The notes under the pieces: generated by a model
Told to the model about the DNA's origin: nothing
What the model saw: the letters and a program-made list of their open reading frames with translations, nothing else
Databases searched by the model: none
Program-made: the position numbers and the translations under genes
Assembly (NCBI GenBank): GCA_963827735.1
Contig: CAWHBO010000005.1
Span: 186,001-250,000 of the forward strand
DNA: 64,000 nucleotides
Direction: 5' to 3'
DNA from: CAWHBO01 sp963827735
GTDB taxonomy: Bacteria > Patescibacteriota > Patescibacteriia > Patescibacteriales > UBA12075
Part shown: piece after piece, positions 1 to 8,062 of the stretch
How the letters are laid out: every line of letters begins with the position of its first letter
Numbering within the stretch: the first letter of the stretch is position 1

Positions 1-452
1 GTTTTGAGAAAGGATCTTATGAAGTGTATGCCAGAGTCATTGATGAGCGAGGGGCTCAGAGTTTGGACAGCTCCAGGAACATCCTGACAATTGTTTCCCC
101 GTCCATCATTGACAGCTACGGACTTTTGATCATTCTGGTTCTGATTTTGATCATTGCCATGCTGATCCTGTATATTTTATATCAAGATAAGACTTTTACT
201 GAGGAGAAACGGCGCATCAAACACGAGACTCAGGAAGTAAAAGCGAAGTTGTCAAAGATTTTCGCAGCGCTTCGTGAGGAAGTGGACGAACTCATTGAAC
301 TTTCCGATAGGCGCCCCGGACTTTCCGAATCTGAACGCCGGGTGAAGGAAAAATTGCAAGAATCGCTTGATATATCAGAAGAATTCATCAGCAAAGAGGT
401 GGAAGACGTTGAGAAGGAAATAAAATTGCGCGCGACTAAAGACAAAAAATAG
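1..452 (+). CDS. C-terminus of membrane-anchored Ig-like/cadherin-like protein (5' partial)
   Basis: The reading frame is open from base 3 and has no in-frame stop before the GTG at 24, so the true start lies outside the window. The first residues (YEVYARVIDERGAQS) look like the last strand of a bacterial Ig-like or cadherin-like domain. A hydrophobic segment of about 24 residues rich in Leu and Ile follows, then a charged tail of about 90 residues (many Glu, Lys, Arg) predicted to be helical or coiled coil. The likely topology is an outside Ig-like region, one membrane anchor and a cytoplasmic tail. Function is unknown. The gene ends in a hairpin terminator at 464-497. Confidence 0.6.
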   Translation, partial: FEKGSYEVYARVIDERGAQSLDSSRNILTIVSPSIIDSYGLLIILVLILIIAMLILYILYQDKTFTEEKRRIKHETQEVKAKLSKIFAALREEVDELIELSDRRPGLSESERRVKEKLQESLDISEEFISKEVEDVEKEIKLRATKDKK

Positions 453-463
453 TCAGATAAAAC

Positions 464-497
464 ATAAAATCATCTCGTTCTGGCGGGATGATTTTTG
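464..497 (+). terminator. Rho-independent terminator
   Basis: The stem pairs AAATCATCTCG with CGGGATGATTT (one G-T wobble) and is followed by a T-rich run. It closes the upstream partial gene. Confidence 0.75.
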
Positions 498-504
498 TTT
501 TAGC

Positions 505-532
505 TTGAAAAAATGCGAGGGTTTGATATAAT
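505..532 (+). promoter_or_regulatory. Extended -10 promoter giving a leaderless PIG-L mRNA
   Basis: TTGAAA (505-510), 16 bases, then TATAAT (527-532) preceded by TGA. Transcription would start about 7 bases later, at the ATG at 539, so the message is predicted to be leaderless. Confidence 0.65.
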
Positions 533-538
533 ACAGGT

Positions 539-1144
539 ATGCAGCTTAAAGAGAAAAGCAAAGCGCTGTGTCTGGTCGCTCATCCGGATGATGAAGTGAT
601 CTGGATGGGCGGAACGATCATGAGAAACCCCAAGCTTGATTGGACGGTTTTTTCTTTATGTCGCAAGTCGGATTCGGACCGAGAACCCAAGTTTAGAAGA
701 GTGGCAAGTGAACTGGGTGTTAGCGGGATCATTGAAGATTTTAACGATGAAGACAGCATGACTTTGGAAGAGTCTGTTCCAGGAATAAAAAATTTGATTA
801 TAAAAACCATTGGAGAAGAAAAATTTGATTATTTTTTTACGCATGGAAAAAACGGCGAGTATGGGCATATCCGGCATATCGGTACGCACCTGGCGGTAAA
901 GGAATTGATAAAAGAGGGGACGATAAAAGCCAAGGAGATTTTCTTTTTTAACTATAAAAAGATCAATCGGAAGATTTTACCAATGGTGCCGGCCGATGAT
1001 TCTGACTATATTCTGGAATTGAAACCGGCTGAGTACGAGCGGAAGAGGAAGATTGTAGCGGAAATGTATGGGTATCCGTATGAGGGGATAGATGTTAATC
1101 TCTGTACTAATGTGGAAGGATTTAAAATATTCAATATTCAATAA
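539..1144 (+). CDS. PIG-L/LmbE family deacetylase
   Basis: 201 residues. The metal-binding AHPDDE motif is at residues 14-19, and the second histidine signature GHIRHIGTH is near 109-117, as in PIG-L/LmbE zinc deacetylases, which remove acetyl groups from N-acetylglucosaminyl conjugates. It has no signal peptide, so it is probably cytoplasmic. It is followed by a GT4 glycosyltransferase on the same strand, which suggests a shared role in glycan or glycolipid synthesis (inference). The last codons (KIFNIQ) are written by the A/T word repeat that fills the next spacer, so the repeat has grown into the coding end. Confidence 0.85.
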   Translation: MQLKEKSKALCLVAHPDDEVIWMGGTIMRNPKLDWTVFSLCRKSDSDREPKFRRVASELGVSGIIEDFNDEDSMTLEESVPGIKNLIIKTIGEEKFDYFFTHGKNGEYGHIRHIGTHLAVKELIKEGTIKAKEIFFFNYKKINRKILPMVPADDSDYILELKPAEYERKRKIVAEMYGYPYEGIDVNLCTNVEGFKIFNIQ

Positions 1145-1225
1145 CCATTCAATAGTTAAATAAATTAATATTCAATGATTATTTAAATATTGAGTATTGA
1201 ATGAGTATTGATTATTGGATATTTA
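1121..1225. repeat. Word-repeat inverted repeat E1
   Basis: The spacer is built from variants of ATTCAAT. The left arm (1121-1155) and right arm (1186-1225) are imperfect reverse complements with roughly 80% matching positions. The left arm overlaps the 3' end of the PIG-L gene. Confidence 0.7.
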
Positions 1226-1280
1226 AAGATATAAAAAAATATTTTTCTCAGTCTTAATTCAAGTAATAAAGTAAATTCAT

Positions 1281-2426
1281 ATGAAGATTGCGGTACTCCA
1301 CGCTTATCCTCCGGAACCGGATGGACTGAGCATCCAAGGATATCTTTTGTACAAGGGTTTAAAAGAACTCGGCGCGGACGTGATGCCGAGCCATTATGTC
1401 CCAAGCTTTCAAAAGCAGTGGGTTCTGGACGCATATAAGCCGGATGTAGCTATCGGTGTCGGGTGTTGGACTTACACTCCCAACATCATTTTATCTCCTC
1501 AAAATAGCGGAGTGATTCCCGTGCCGTGGTTTGTCGCCAATGGCTGGGTGGCGAATTACCACAAGCTTATCTCCGAGCTGCCGCTTGTTTTTACCACCTC
1601 CAATTGGGTAACGGAAACTTACGCGCGCGATGGCGTCAAAACTGATAATTTCCGGACTTTGCCCATCGGTTTCGACCCGGCAGAAATGCATCCGATTCCC
1701 AAAACCGATCCTTTGGTCGTTAAACTCAGGGAAATGCTTGGGATTCAGCCGCATGAAAAAATGATTTTAACGATTGGCGGAGACGTGACATCCAAAGGCG
1801 CGCAGGAAATGCTTAAGGCCTTGGCGATTGTAGACAAAGATTTTAAAGATTGGAAATATGTGCTCAAACATTGGAATTCTGAATCGGCCGAAGTGCATGG
1901 GCCGGAAGAAGACGCCCTGATTGAGGAGTTGGGACTTGATCGCGGTAAGATCCGCTATCTGTCCGGAGCTTTTTCGCACGACTTCATGGCATATTTAATC
2001 GCCGCGTGCGATATCTACGCCGCCCCTTCCCGTTTGGAGGGCTTTGGCATGATCCAGATGGAGGCAGAGGCTTGCGGCCGCCCGGTTATTTCCATAAACA
2101 AAGGCGGTCCCGCTGACACGATTATCCATGGGAAGACAGGCTTCCTGGCTGAAGTGGGGGAGACGATTGAGCTTAAGGAAAAGTGGGCGTATGAAGGCAT
2201 GGGTTTTGATTCTGACCACAAGATAGTCTTTGACCAGCCCAAAGTTTTCGCTTACCGCGCTTCCATCCCGGAACTGGCAAAGTATACTTTGATGCTTTTA
2301 ACTGACGACAAATTGCGCGCAGAGATGGGCAAGAACGCAAGCGAACACGCGCTGGCGAATTACCAGTACCGCGATGTGGCGGCGAGAGCGTTGAAGATGC
2401 TGAAGGAGAGGATTGATATAAAGTAA
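1281..2426 (+). CDS. GT4-family glycosyltransferase
   Basis: 381 residues with a GT-B fold pattern. The N-terminal half begins MKIAVLHAYPPEPDG, typical of GT4 enzymes. The C-terminal half holds the nucleotide-sugar signature around residues 252-270 (EGFGMIQMEAEACGRPV), where the two glutamates of the E-x7-E motif bind the donor sugar nucleotide. Length is normal for the family. Donor and acceptor cannot be read from sequence. It is cytoplasmic and probably acts with the upstream PIG-L deacetylase. It faces the convergent trmB-like gene with a 60-base gap and no obvious terminator. Confidence 0.85.
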   Translation: MKIAVLHAYPPEPDGLSIQGYLLYKGLKELGADVMPSHYVPSFQKQWVLDAYKPDVAIGVGCWTYTPNIILSPQNSGVIPVPWFVANGWVANYHKLISELPLVFTTSNWVTETYARDGVKTDNFRTLPIGFDPAEMHPIPKTDPLVVKLREMLGIQPHEKMILTIGGDVTSKGAQEMLKALAIVDKDFKDWKYVLKHWNSESAEVHGPEEDALIEELGLDRGKIRYLSGAFSHDFMAYLIAACDIYAAPSRLEGFGMIQMEAEACGRPVISINKGGPADTIIHGKTGFLAEVGETIELKEKWAYEGMGFDSDHKIVFDQPKVFAYRASIPELAKYTLMLLTDDKLRAEMGKNASEHALANYQYRDVAARALKMLKERIDIK

Positions 2427-2486
2427 TTCGCCCCCAGAACTCCTTTTCAAGTTTTGGGAAGGGGAGCAAGGTGAAAAAGAACAAAT

Positions 2487-3245
2487 TCAAACTATCTCCC
2501 ACAAAGCTTTGAACACTTCTCTTTGATTCTTTGCTAATTCAATATTGCGAATTTCAATTGCATAATGCGGTCTTTCGTTAGTAATTATCATGATTATATA
2601 TTCACCACACACCCAATAAGTAGCAGTGAAAGGAATGCTTTTTTTAAAGTTTTTAATTTGTCTCTTGGAATAGTTTTGTTTTTCCATCACCTTCTCTATT
2701 TCTGATTTATTTGATAAAAGTCGAAGCTCCAAATCATTGGGAACATTTGCCCAGTACCAATCTATCCATTGCTTATAATGTTCGACAAAAGTATGATCCT
2801 GATAACCAAGCCATTTTTCTTTATTTTCTAATATGCTTTTATTCCAAATCGGAGTTTGTTTGTATAAAAAATTTTCCAGTTCTTCTTCCGCGATGAATCT
2901 AACTTTTGGTATTGTATATTTAGTATTGGATGATACTTGTTTTAACTCTTGAATAGCACTTTTGATAAGGGTTCTTTTATTTCTTATATCCTCTTCTTGT
3001 TTTTTGATGATATTTTCCAAATCTTCCGGAGGAAGAGCAACTACATATTTAATCGGGCTAGAAAGATCTTCACTGATTACGTTTTTCTTCTTAAGCTCAC
3101 TAATGATACTATAGACTGTACTTCTGTTAATTCCGGTAATTTGCGCCAAATCAGCCGGAATAATTTTTCCATTTTTTAATATTGCTAAATATACATCCGC
3201 TTCTTTGTTAGAAAAACCTAGATTGTTTAATATTTTTTGTATCAT
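2487..3245 (-). CDS. TrmB-family transcriptional regulator
   Basis: 252 residues. Residues 1-70 form a winged helix-turn-helix of the TrmB type (ADVYLAILKNG, then ITGINRSTVYSIISELKKKN). A charged helix of about 30 residues follows, then a C-terminal sensor domain from about residue 113 ending in the hallmark pattern YAIEIRNIELAKNQREVFKALW. TrmB proteins bind sugars or other small ligands and control transporter operons. It is divergent from the amino-acid ABC operon with a 282-base intergenic region, so it is the likely regulator of that operon and of itself. The ATPase of the operon carries a similar C-terminal domain. Confidence 0.8.
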   Translation of the reverse strand: MIQKILNNLGFSNKEADVYLAILKNGKIIPADLAQITGINRSTVYSIISELKKKNVISEDLSSPIKYVVALPPEDLENIIKKQEEDIRNKRTLIKSAIQELKQVSSNTKYTIPKVRFIAEEELENFLYKQTPIWNKSILENKEKWLGYQDHTFVEHYKQWIDWYWANVPNDLELRLLSNKSEIEKVMEKQNYSKRQIKNFKKSIPFTATYWVCGEYIIMIITNERPHYAIEIRNIELAKNQREVFKALWEIV

Positions 3246-3275
3246 AATATTTATAAATTATAAGCCAATATCTAT

Positions 3276-3304
3276 ATAATATCTTTTTGTTTATATTTTG
3301 TCAA
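3276..3304 (-). promoter_or_regulatory. Promoter of the TrmB-family gene
   Basis: On the minus strand: TTGACA (3304-3299), 17 bases, TATTAT (3281-3276). The predicted leader is about 24 bases, with no clear Shine-Dalgarno sequence before the ATG at 3245. Confidence 0.7.
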
Positions 3305-3320
3305 CAAATAATTATATATT

Positions 3321-3339
3321 TGTTTAAATATAATAAACA
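3321..3339. promoter_or_regulatory. Candidate TrmB operator
   Basis: Inverted repeat TGTTTA-N7-TAAACA lies between the two divergent promoters, just upstream of the trmB -35 element. Its position suits a site for the divergently encoded TrmB protein; binding is an inference. Confidence 0.35.
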
Positions 3340-3402
3340 TACTATTTAAATTTAATTTTAGCAAAAATTTAACTTAAATTTTATAAATATTATATAATAA
3401 TA

Positions 3403-3431
3403 TTGACAGTAATATAACTATATGTTATACT
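3403..3431 (+). promoter_or_regulatory. Promoter of the amino-acid ABC operon
   Basis: TTGACA (3403-3408), 17 bases, TATACT (3426-3431), with an extended -10 TGT. This is close to consensus and leaves a leader of about 90 AT-rich bases. Confidence 0.75.
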
Positions 3432-3527
3432 AGAATATCAAATTAAAAAATTTCAAAATGTAACTAAAAATTTTGTTAAACTAAAAAGATTTGATAAAAT
3501 ATAATTAATTAATAAAAATTAACAATT

Positions 3528-4406
3528 ATGAAAAAGAATTTAATTCAAGTTTTGGGAGTCATTGTGTTGACAATCATTGTTAGTATGACAACCATAAATT
3601 TAAATCAAACAGAAACTTTACCGACAGTCACAAAAAACACCTACGACAAAGTTATGGAATCAGGAAAAATTCGTGCCTGTTATGTTGTTTATCCTCCGGC
3701 TTCAATCAAGGATCCAAACACTGGTGAAATGTCAGGAGTATTTGTAGAGACTCTGAACAAAGCTGCTGAAAACATGGGACTTAGTGTAGAATGGAACGCT
3801 GAAGTCGGATGGGGAGAGATGATTGAAGCTTTAAATTCAAATCGTTGTGATATTATCGGCTCTCCGGCATGGAGCAACTCTACTCGCGGGAGAAGCGCCG
3901 AGTTTTCTCAGCCAGTTTATTATAGTGCTTTAAATGCTTATGTTAGAATCAATGACGATCGCTTTAATCAAGATATTAAAGTAGCTAATGGCGCAGATTA
4001 CAAAATCGCTACGGTTGACGGAGAAACTTCACAAGTAATTGCATCTCGTCAATTTCCAAACGCAAAAACGTTGGAGCTTCCACAATCAACTGATGTTTCT
4101 CAAATGCTACTTAACGTAGTTGATGGAAAAGCTGATATGGCATTCTTGGAACCGACAGTCGCGAACGAATATATAAAAAATAATCCGGGTAAAATAAAAA
4201 ATGTTACCAAGGAAAAACCGGTGGTTATCTATGGAAATGTGATGCTGATTAAAAAAGGTGAATTTGTCTTTAAGTCAGCGGTAGATAATGCTATAATAGA
4301 ATTACTTAATAACGGATATACAGATGAATTAATTGATAGATATGAAGCTGAATATCCAGGTGGATTTTATAGAGTGGCTTCACCATATTTAGTTCCACAA
4401 ATATAG
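3528..4406 (+). CDS. Amino-acid ABC transporter substrate-binding protein (SBP family 3)
   Basis: 292 residues. Residues 7-26 are hydrophobic and act as a signal peptide or N-terminal anchor. The mature part starts YDKVMESGKIRACYVVYPPAS, the usual entry of family 3 solute-binding proteins. It continues with GVFVETLNKAAENMGL and WGEMIEALNSNRCDIIGSPA, matching the two-lobe fold that captures polar amino acids or similar ligands outside the membrane. No lipobox cysteine follows the hydrophobic segment, so it may stay anchored. The permease starts 7 bases after the stop and the ATPase follows, forming one operon under the promoter at 3403. Confidence 0.85.
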   Translation: MKKNLIQVLGVIVLTIIVSMTTINLNQTETLPTVTKNTYDKVMESGKIRACYVVYPPASIKDPNTGEMSGVFVETLNKAAENMGLSVEWNAEVGWGEMIEALNSNRCDIIGSPAWSNSTRGRSAEFSQPVYYSALNAYVRINDDRFNQDIKVANGADYKIATVDGETSQVIASRQFPNAKTLELPQSTDVSQMLLNVVDGKADMAFLEPTVANEYIKNNPGKIKNVTKEKPVVIYGNVMLIKKGEFVFKSAVDNAIIELLNNGYTDELIDRYEAEYPGGFYRVASPYLVPQI

Positions 4407-4413
4407 TAAATGC

Positions 4414-5079
4414 ATGTCAATAATTAACATTATTATTACATATAGAGAAGGCCTGCTTGCAGGCCTTCTCGTTACTCTTAAACTCAGTCTGATCATTTGG
4501 TCGGTCGGTTTGGTTATTGGTACTGCCCTTGGTTATCTCGGAACAAAATTTCGCAATGAAATCGGTAAGCCGTCCCAAGTTATTTCTTTCGTTCTTTCTG
4601 GCATACCGGTATTAATTCTTCTTTTCTGGCTTCATTATCCGTTGCAAGCCATGTTGAAAGTAAATATTAACCCTTTTTATACCGCATGTTTTGCTTTTTC
4701 TTTAATAAATGTGTTTGCCGTAGCGGATATAGTTAAATCGGCGCTTGCGAATTTTCCCACACAATACAATTTGGCTGCAAAAGTCTGTGGTATGTCTTCT
4801 GTTCAGACATTTTTAAAAATTGAGTTACCCATAATTTTTCGACAAATTATCCCGTCTTTATTAAGTCTTCAAGTTGCTATGTTGCAATTAACTTTGTTTG
4901 CTAGCTTTATTTCTGTAGAGGAAATTTTTCGAGTGGCGCAGAGAATTAACGCAGTGGTATACAAGCCGATAGAAGTCTATACTGCGCTGGCAATTTTTTT
5001 CTTAATTATTTGTTTACCATTAAATGGTTTATCAATTTGGTTAAAAAGAAAATATACCAGAAACTTGTCTGAAAACTAA
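4414..5079 (+). CDS. Amino-acid ABC transporter permease (HisM/GlnP family)
   Basis: 221 residues with about five hydrophobic segments. The cytoplasmic coupling loop that contacts the ATPase is visible as AAKVCGMSSVQTFLKIELP, the EAA-type motif of polar amino-acid permeases (canonical Gly and Leu-Pro retained). One permease gene is present, so the pore is probably a homodimer. It starts 7 bases after the binding-protein stop and ends 11 bases before the ATPase start. A near-perfect hairpin lies inside its first codons (4445-4470) and could lower its expression relative to the binding protein. Confidence 0.85.
   Translation: MSIINIIITYREGLLAGLLVTLKLSLIIWSVGLVIGTALGYLGTKFRNEIGKPSQVISFVLSGIPVLILLFWLHYPLQAMLKVNINPFYTACFAFSLINVFAVADIVKSALANFPTQYNLAAKVCGMSSVQTFLKIELPIIFRQIIPSLLSLQVAMLQLTLFASFISVEEIFRVAQRINAVVYKPIEVYTALAIFFLIICLPLNGLSIWLKRKYTRNLSEN
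4445..4470 (+). promoter_or_regulatory. Strong hairpin inside the 5' end of the permease gene
   Basis: GAGAAGGCCTGC (4445-4456) is followed after two bases by its exact reverse complement (4459-4470). The stem begins 31 bases inside the permease coding region. No T-run follows, so it is not a terminator. It could protect the upstream binding-protein mRNA end or slow ribosomes. Confidence 0.5.
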
Positions 5080-5090
5080 TCATTTTATTT

Positions 5091-6257
5091 ATGTTAAGCG
5101 GCAAAAAAATAATCAAAAAACAAAATGACCGATATATATTAAAGGATATTAATATAGAAATTAAGCCTGGTACGATCACCTCTTTAATCGGTCCGAGTGG
5201 GGCTGGAAAAACTACGCTTTTACGAGCTTTGTCTCTTTTGGACTTGCCTAACTCCGGAAATATATCTTTTGATAATACGAAATATTTTTTTCCCGAAGAC
5301 AAAAATAAAATTGTCGCTCCTTGGCCGATGATTTCCGTAGTTTTTCAACAGCTATTTATCTGGCCCCATTTAACCTTGCGTGAAAATATTGAATTGCCAT
5401 TAAAAACAAACAATACGCTTAAGGCCAGCCAGGATTATTTAAACCATTTATTCAAAATGTTCAACATGAATGAATTTATAGACCGTTATCCCAATAATTC
5501 TTCTATCGGCCAAAGGCAACGCACCGCGTTAGTTAGAGCGTTAGCGCTAAAACCAAAATATTTACTGCTTGATGAAATCACTTCTTCATTGGACGTTGAA
5601 CAATCGGAAATAATTTTATCACATTTAGTGGAAATAAAAAAAATGGGGGTAGGGATTTTGGTAGTGGCGCACGATATAAATTTTGCCATATCCGATGCTG
5701 ACAACGTTATTTTTATTGACAAAGGCAAAATTATTAAACAGGGAAAGCCTTATGAATTTTTGCTTGAATCAAAAAATAAACAAATCTCTCATTTTATTAA
5801 CAGCGCTTCGTTTAGTGCTTCGCAAATCAGGATTTATTCCGGTCATGAAGAATTTCAAGCATATCATCTTGCTTTGTTAGAGCGTTTGCCGGAAAATAGC
5901 ACCATCACTATAATCGGTGGTCTGGGCGCAACTTGGTATGGGCCGATGGGTGAAAGCTATCAAGAATATGATCGTTTACGTATTAAAAAAAATATTAAGT
6001 GGGACATGCTAATGTATGAGTATGGCGAAGAAGACAAGCGATTAGTTAAAACGAATCCGGAAATAAATAAATTTTACATACTTTCACCTAGTATGAAAAA
6101 TATGGCCGATATCAATATTAACAGCGACGGCACAGTTATTTTGCAAATTTTTGATCCAGTACCAACAATAATTGAAATAAAAAACCAAGCGCTTGCAGAT
6201 TCATATATGTACTATTATCATGATTTAATAAAAAATAGTAAAGAATATAAAGGCTAA
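5091..6257 (+). CDS. Amino-acid ABC transporter ATPase with C-terminal TrmB-like sensor domain
   Basis: 388 residues, about 140 longer than ordinary amino-acid transporter ATPases. The nucleotide-binding domain covers residues 1-235: Walker A GPSGAGKT (34-41), Q-loop near 86, signature SSIGQRQR (137-144, degenerate against LSGGQ), Walker B YLLLDE (157-162) and switch His194. Residues 244-385 are not a usual ATPase tail. They start IRIYSGHEEFQAYHLALLE and end TIIEIKNQALADSYMYYYHDL, matching the beginning and end of the effector domain of the TrmB protein encoded at 2487-3245 (PKVRFIAEEELENF, then YAIEIRNIELAKNQREVFKAL). This suggests the ATPase senses a ligand directly, like the regulatory domains of MalK or MetN but built from a TrmB-type module (inference). 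Confidence 0.8.
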   Translation: MLSGKKIIKKQNDRYILKDINIEIKPGTITSLIGPSGAGKTTLLRALSLLDLPNSGNISFDNTKYFFPEDKNKIVAPWPMISVVFQQLFIWPHLTLRENIELPLKTNNTLKASQDYLNHLFKMFNMNEFIDRYPNNSSIGQRQRTALVRALALKPKYLLLDEITSSLDVEQSEIILSHLVEIKKMGVGILVVAHDINFAISDADNVIFIDKGKIIKQGKPYEFLLESKNKQISHFINSASFSASQIRIYSGHEEFQAYHLALLERLPENSTITIIGGLGATWYGPMGESYQEYDRLRIKKNIKWDMLMYEYGEEDKRLVKTNPEINKFYILSPSMKNMADININSDGTVILQIFDPVPTIIEIKNQALADSYMYYYHDLIKNSKEYKG

Positions 6258-6258
6258 A

Positions 6259-6300
6259 ATTAAAACCGCCACCAAAAAAATCGGTGGCGGTTTTAATTTT
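6259..6300. terminator. Bidirectional terminator between ABC operon and rel
   Basis: Perfect stem AAAACCGCCACC / GGTGGCGGTTTT with A-rich and T-rich flanks. It serves the plus-strand ABC operon and the convergent minus-strand rel gene. Confidence 0.9.
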
Positions 6301-6317
6301 GACTTTATCTAGTTTCT

Positions 6318-7799
6318 CTAATTTTTGTTGCTTTTGATTCCCGGAATAATTTTTTTAATCTGTTCAAACCTTGAAAGCTTCGCCGCTTGTTTGATTTTTT
6401 CACGGGCGCGCGCCGTTTTTACGAATTTGAGCCAGTCGGTGTTGGGTTTTTTGCGGCTTTTTTCCGTGATGATTTCCACCATATCGCCGTTTGTAAGTTC
6501 CGCGTCCAGAGCCGCCATCTTGTTGTTGATCAGCGCGCCGGTGGCTTTGTTGCCGATCTCGGAATGGACGGCAAAAGCGAAATCCACCGGCGTGGATTTT
6601 TCCGGCAGATCAAAAACGTCGCCTTTTGGTGAAAAAACAAATATTCTTTTTTGGAAGACATCCACCTTGAGCTGGCTGATGAAGTCGTCAGTGTTCTTGA
6701 TTTTTTTCTGGATCTCAAGAATGTCCTTGACCCAAGCCGGAGGTTTCATGTTTTTGACATCAGCGCTCTGCAACTGCTTGTAGTGCCAGTGTGCGGCAAT
6801 GCCGTACAGAGATTCTTCGTTCATTTCTTCGGTTCGGATCTGGAATTCCGTGGCATTGTTATCCAGCCCGAAAACAGTGGTGTGCAGACTGCGATAGCCG
6901 TTGGGCTTGGGAACTGCGATATAATCCTTGATCCGATCTGATTGCGGCCTCCATAAGCTATGGATGATACCCATCGTTTTATAACAATCCGCAACGCTTG
7001 GGACAATGACGCGCAAGGCGAATACGTCATAGATCTCATCAAATTTATAATCCTTATTCTGCATTTTTTTGAAAATGCTGTAAAGGTGCTTGAAGCGGTT
7101 TTCAATCCTGAATTCTATTTTTTCCTCCTTGAGCCGGGGGCCGAGAGTGTTTTTTATTTTTTGAAAATATTGATTGCGCTCCAATTTTTTTTCAATTTCA
7201 TATTTATATTCCAAAGCCTTAAAGTCTTCCGGATAAATATATTTAAAGCAAATATCTTCCATCTGCCATTTTAATCGCCATATCCCCAGAAGTCCTGCAA
7301 TGGGCGCATAAATTTCCATTGTCTCTTTTGCAATCCGCAGGCGTTTTTCTGGCGGCAAGGCATCCAGCGTTCTTAAATTATGCAAACGATCACAAAATTT
7401 TATAAGAATTACGCGCAAATCCTTGGCCATGGCTAAAAACATTTTCCTCAGCGATTCGCGGTATCTCTCAATTCCCCGGTATTTTATTTTGCTTAATTTC
7501 GTTATGCCTTCCACGAGTGTGGCAACATCTGAACCAAAATTTGTTTCAATATCTTTCAGTGTTGTCGTTGTGTCTTCAGGAACATCATGCAAAAGTCCGG
7601 CGATGATGGTGTTAAGATCAGCTTTCATCTGAGCGAGCAAAAAAGCCGTATGCAAGGAATGCTGAATGTAAGGTTCGCCGCTTTTTCTTTTTTGATCGCC
7701 ATGCGCTTTCAGCGCGAATTCATAAGCCAGCCGAAGCATATCCAAATCAACTTTTGGGTTGTTATCTTTGACTTTGGATATGATTTGGTCAATGGTCAT
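6318..7799 (-). CDS. rel: Bifunctional (p)ppGpp synthetase/hydrolase, short Rel form
   Basis: 493 residues against about 700-750 for usual Rel/SpoT. Residues 25-150 form the HD hydrolase domain with His47, the LLHDVPEDT motif (HD at 71-72) and IKFCDRLHNLRTL (133-145), all retained, so hydrolysis is plausible. Residues 225-345 are the synthetase domain (YDVFALRVIV, DYIAVPKPNGYRSLHTTV, EFQIRTEEMNEESLYGIAAHWHYK). A TGS domain lies at about 384-446. The protein stops soon after, so the zinc-finger and ACT/RRM regulatory domains are missing. The start is fixed: an in-frame TGA lies 6-8 bases upstream, inside a tandem heptamer array that replaces any Shine-Dalgarno sequence. Confidence 0.9.
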   Translation of the reverse strand: MTIDQIISKVKDNNPKVDLDMLRLAYEFALKAHGDQKRKSGEPYIQHSLHTAFLLAQMKADLNTIIAGLLHDVPEDTTTTLKDIETNFGSDVATLVEGITKLSKIKYRGIERYRESLRKMFLAMAKDLRVILIKFCDRLHNLRTLDALPPEKRLRIAKETMEIYAPIAGLLGIWRLKWQMEDICFKYIYPEDFKALEYKYEIEKKLERNQYFQKIKNTLGPRLKEEKIEFRIENRFKHLYSIFKKMQNKDYKFDEIYDVFALRVIVPSVADCYKTMGIIHSLWRPQSDRIKDYIAVPKPNGYRSLHTTVFGLDNNATEFQIRTEEMNEESLYGIAAHWHYKQLQSADVKNMKPPAWVKDILEIQKKIKNTDDFISQLKVDVFQKRIFVFSPKGDVFDLPEKSTPVDFAFAVHSEIGNKATGALINNKMAALDAELTNGDMVEIITEKSRKKPNTDWLKFVKTARAREKIKQAAKLSRFEQIKKIIPGIKSNKN

Positions 7800-7916
7800 A
7801 ACTCATAACTCATAACTCATAACTCATAACTCATAACTCATAACTCATAACTCATAACATCTTACCTTAAAAGATTTTTAAAAATAGTTATAAGTTCCAA
7901 GTTACGAGTTATGAGA
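7797..7916. repeat. Tandem heptamer array and inverted partner at the rel start (E2)
   Basis: About eight exact copies of the heptamer ACTCATA run from 7800 to 7857, directly against the rel start codon. Bases 7887-7914 hold four degenerate heptamers (AGTTATA, AGTTCCA, AGTTACG, AGTTATG) of the reverse-complement word. The two arms could form a long hairpin. The array occupies the whole translation initiation region of rel. Confidence 0.8.
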
Positions 7917-7938
7917 AAAAGAAAGCTGAAGCATGTTT

Positions 7939-7998
7939 TGGTATAATCTATAGTAATTGGTTTTTTCTTTGTCTTTTTTCCGCGTTTTATGTTATAAT
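7939..7998 (+). promoter_or_regulatory. Two tandem extended -10 promoters before the pilin-domain gene
   Basis: TGGTATAAT (7939-7947) and TGTTATAAT (7990-7998) are both extended -10 elements. The second would give a leader of about 55 bases to the gene at 8063. No good -35 is seen for either. Confidence 0.5.
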
Positions 7999-8062
7999 AG
8001 TATTACAAACCTGTGGATTAGTCAATTCGCAAAATTTCATTCTTTGCAATAAAACCCCCCCC

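Noticed and set aside
7800..7857. CRISPR-like tandem repeats
   Set aside because: The unit is only 7 bases with no spacers between copies, and it abuts the rel start codon.
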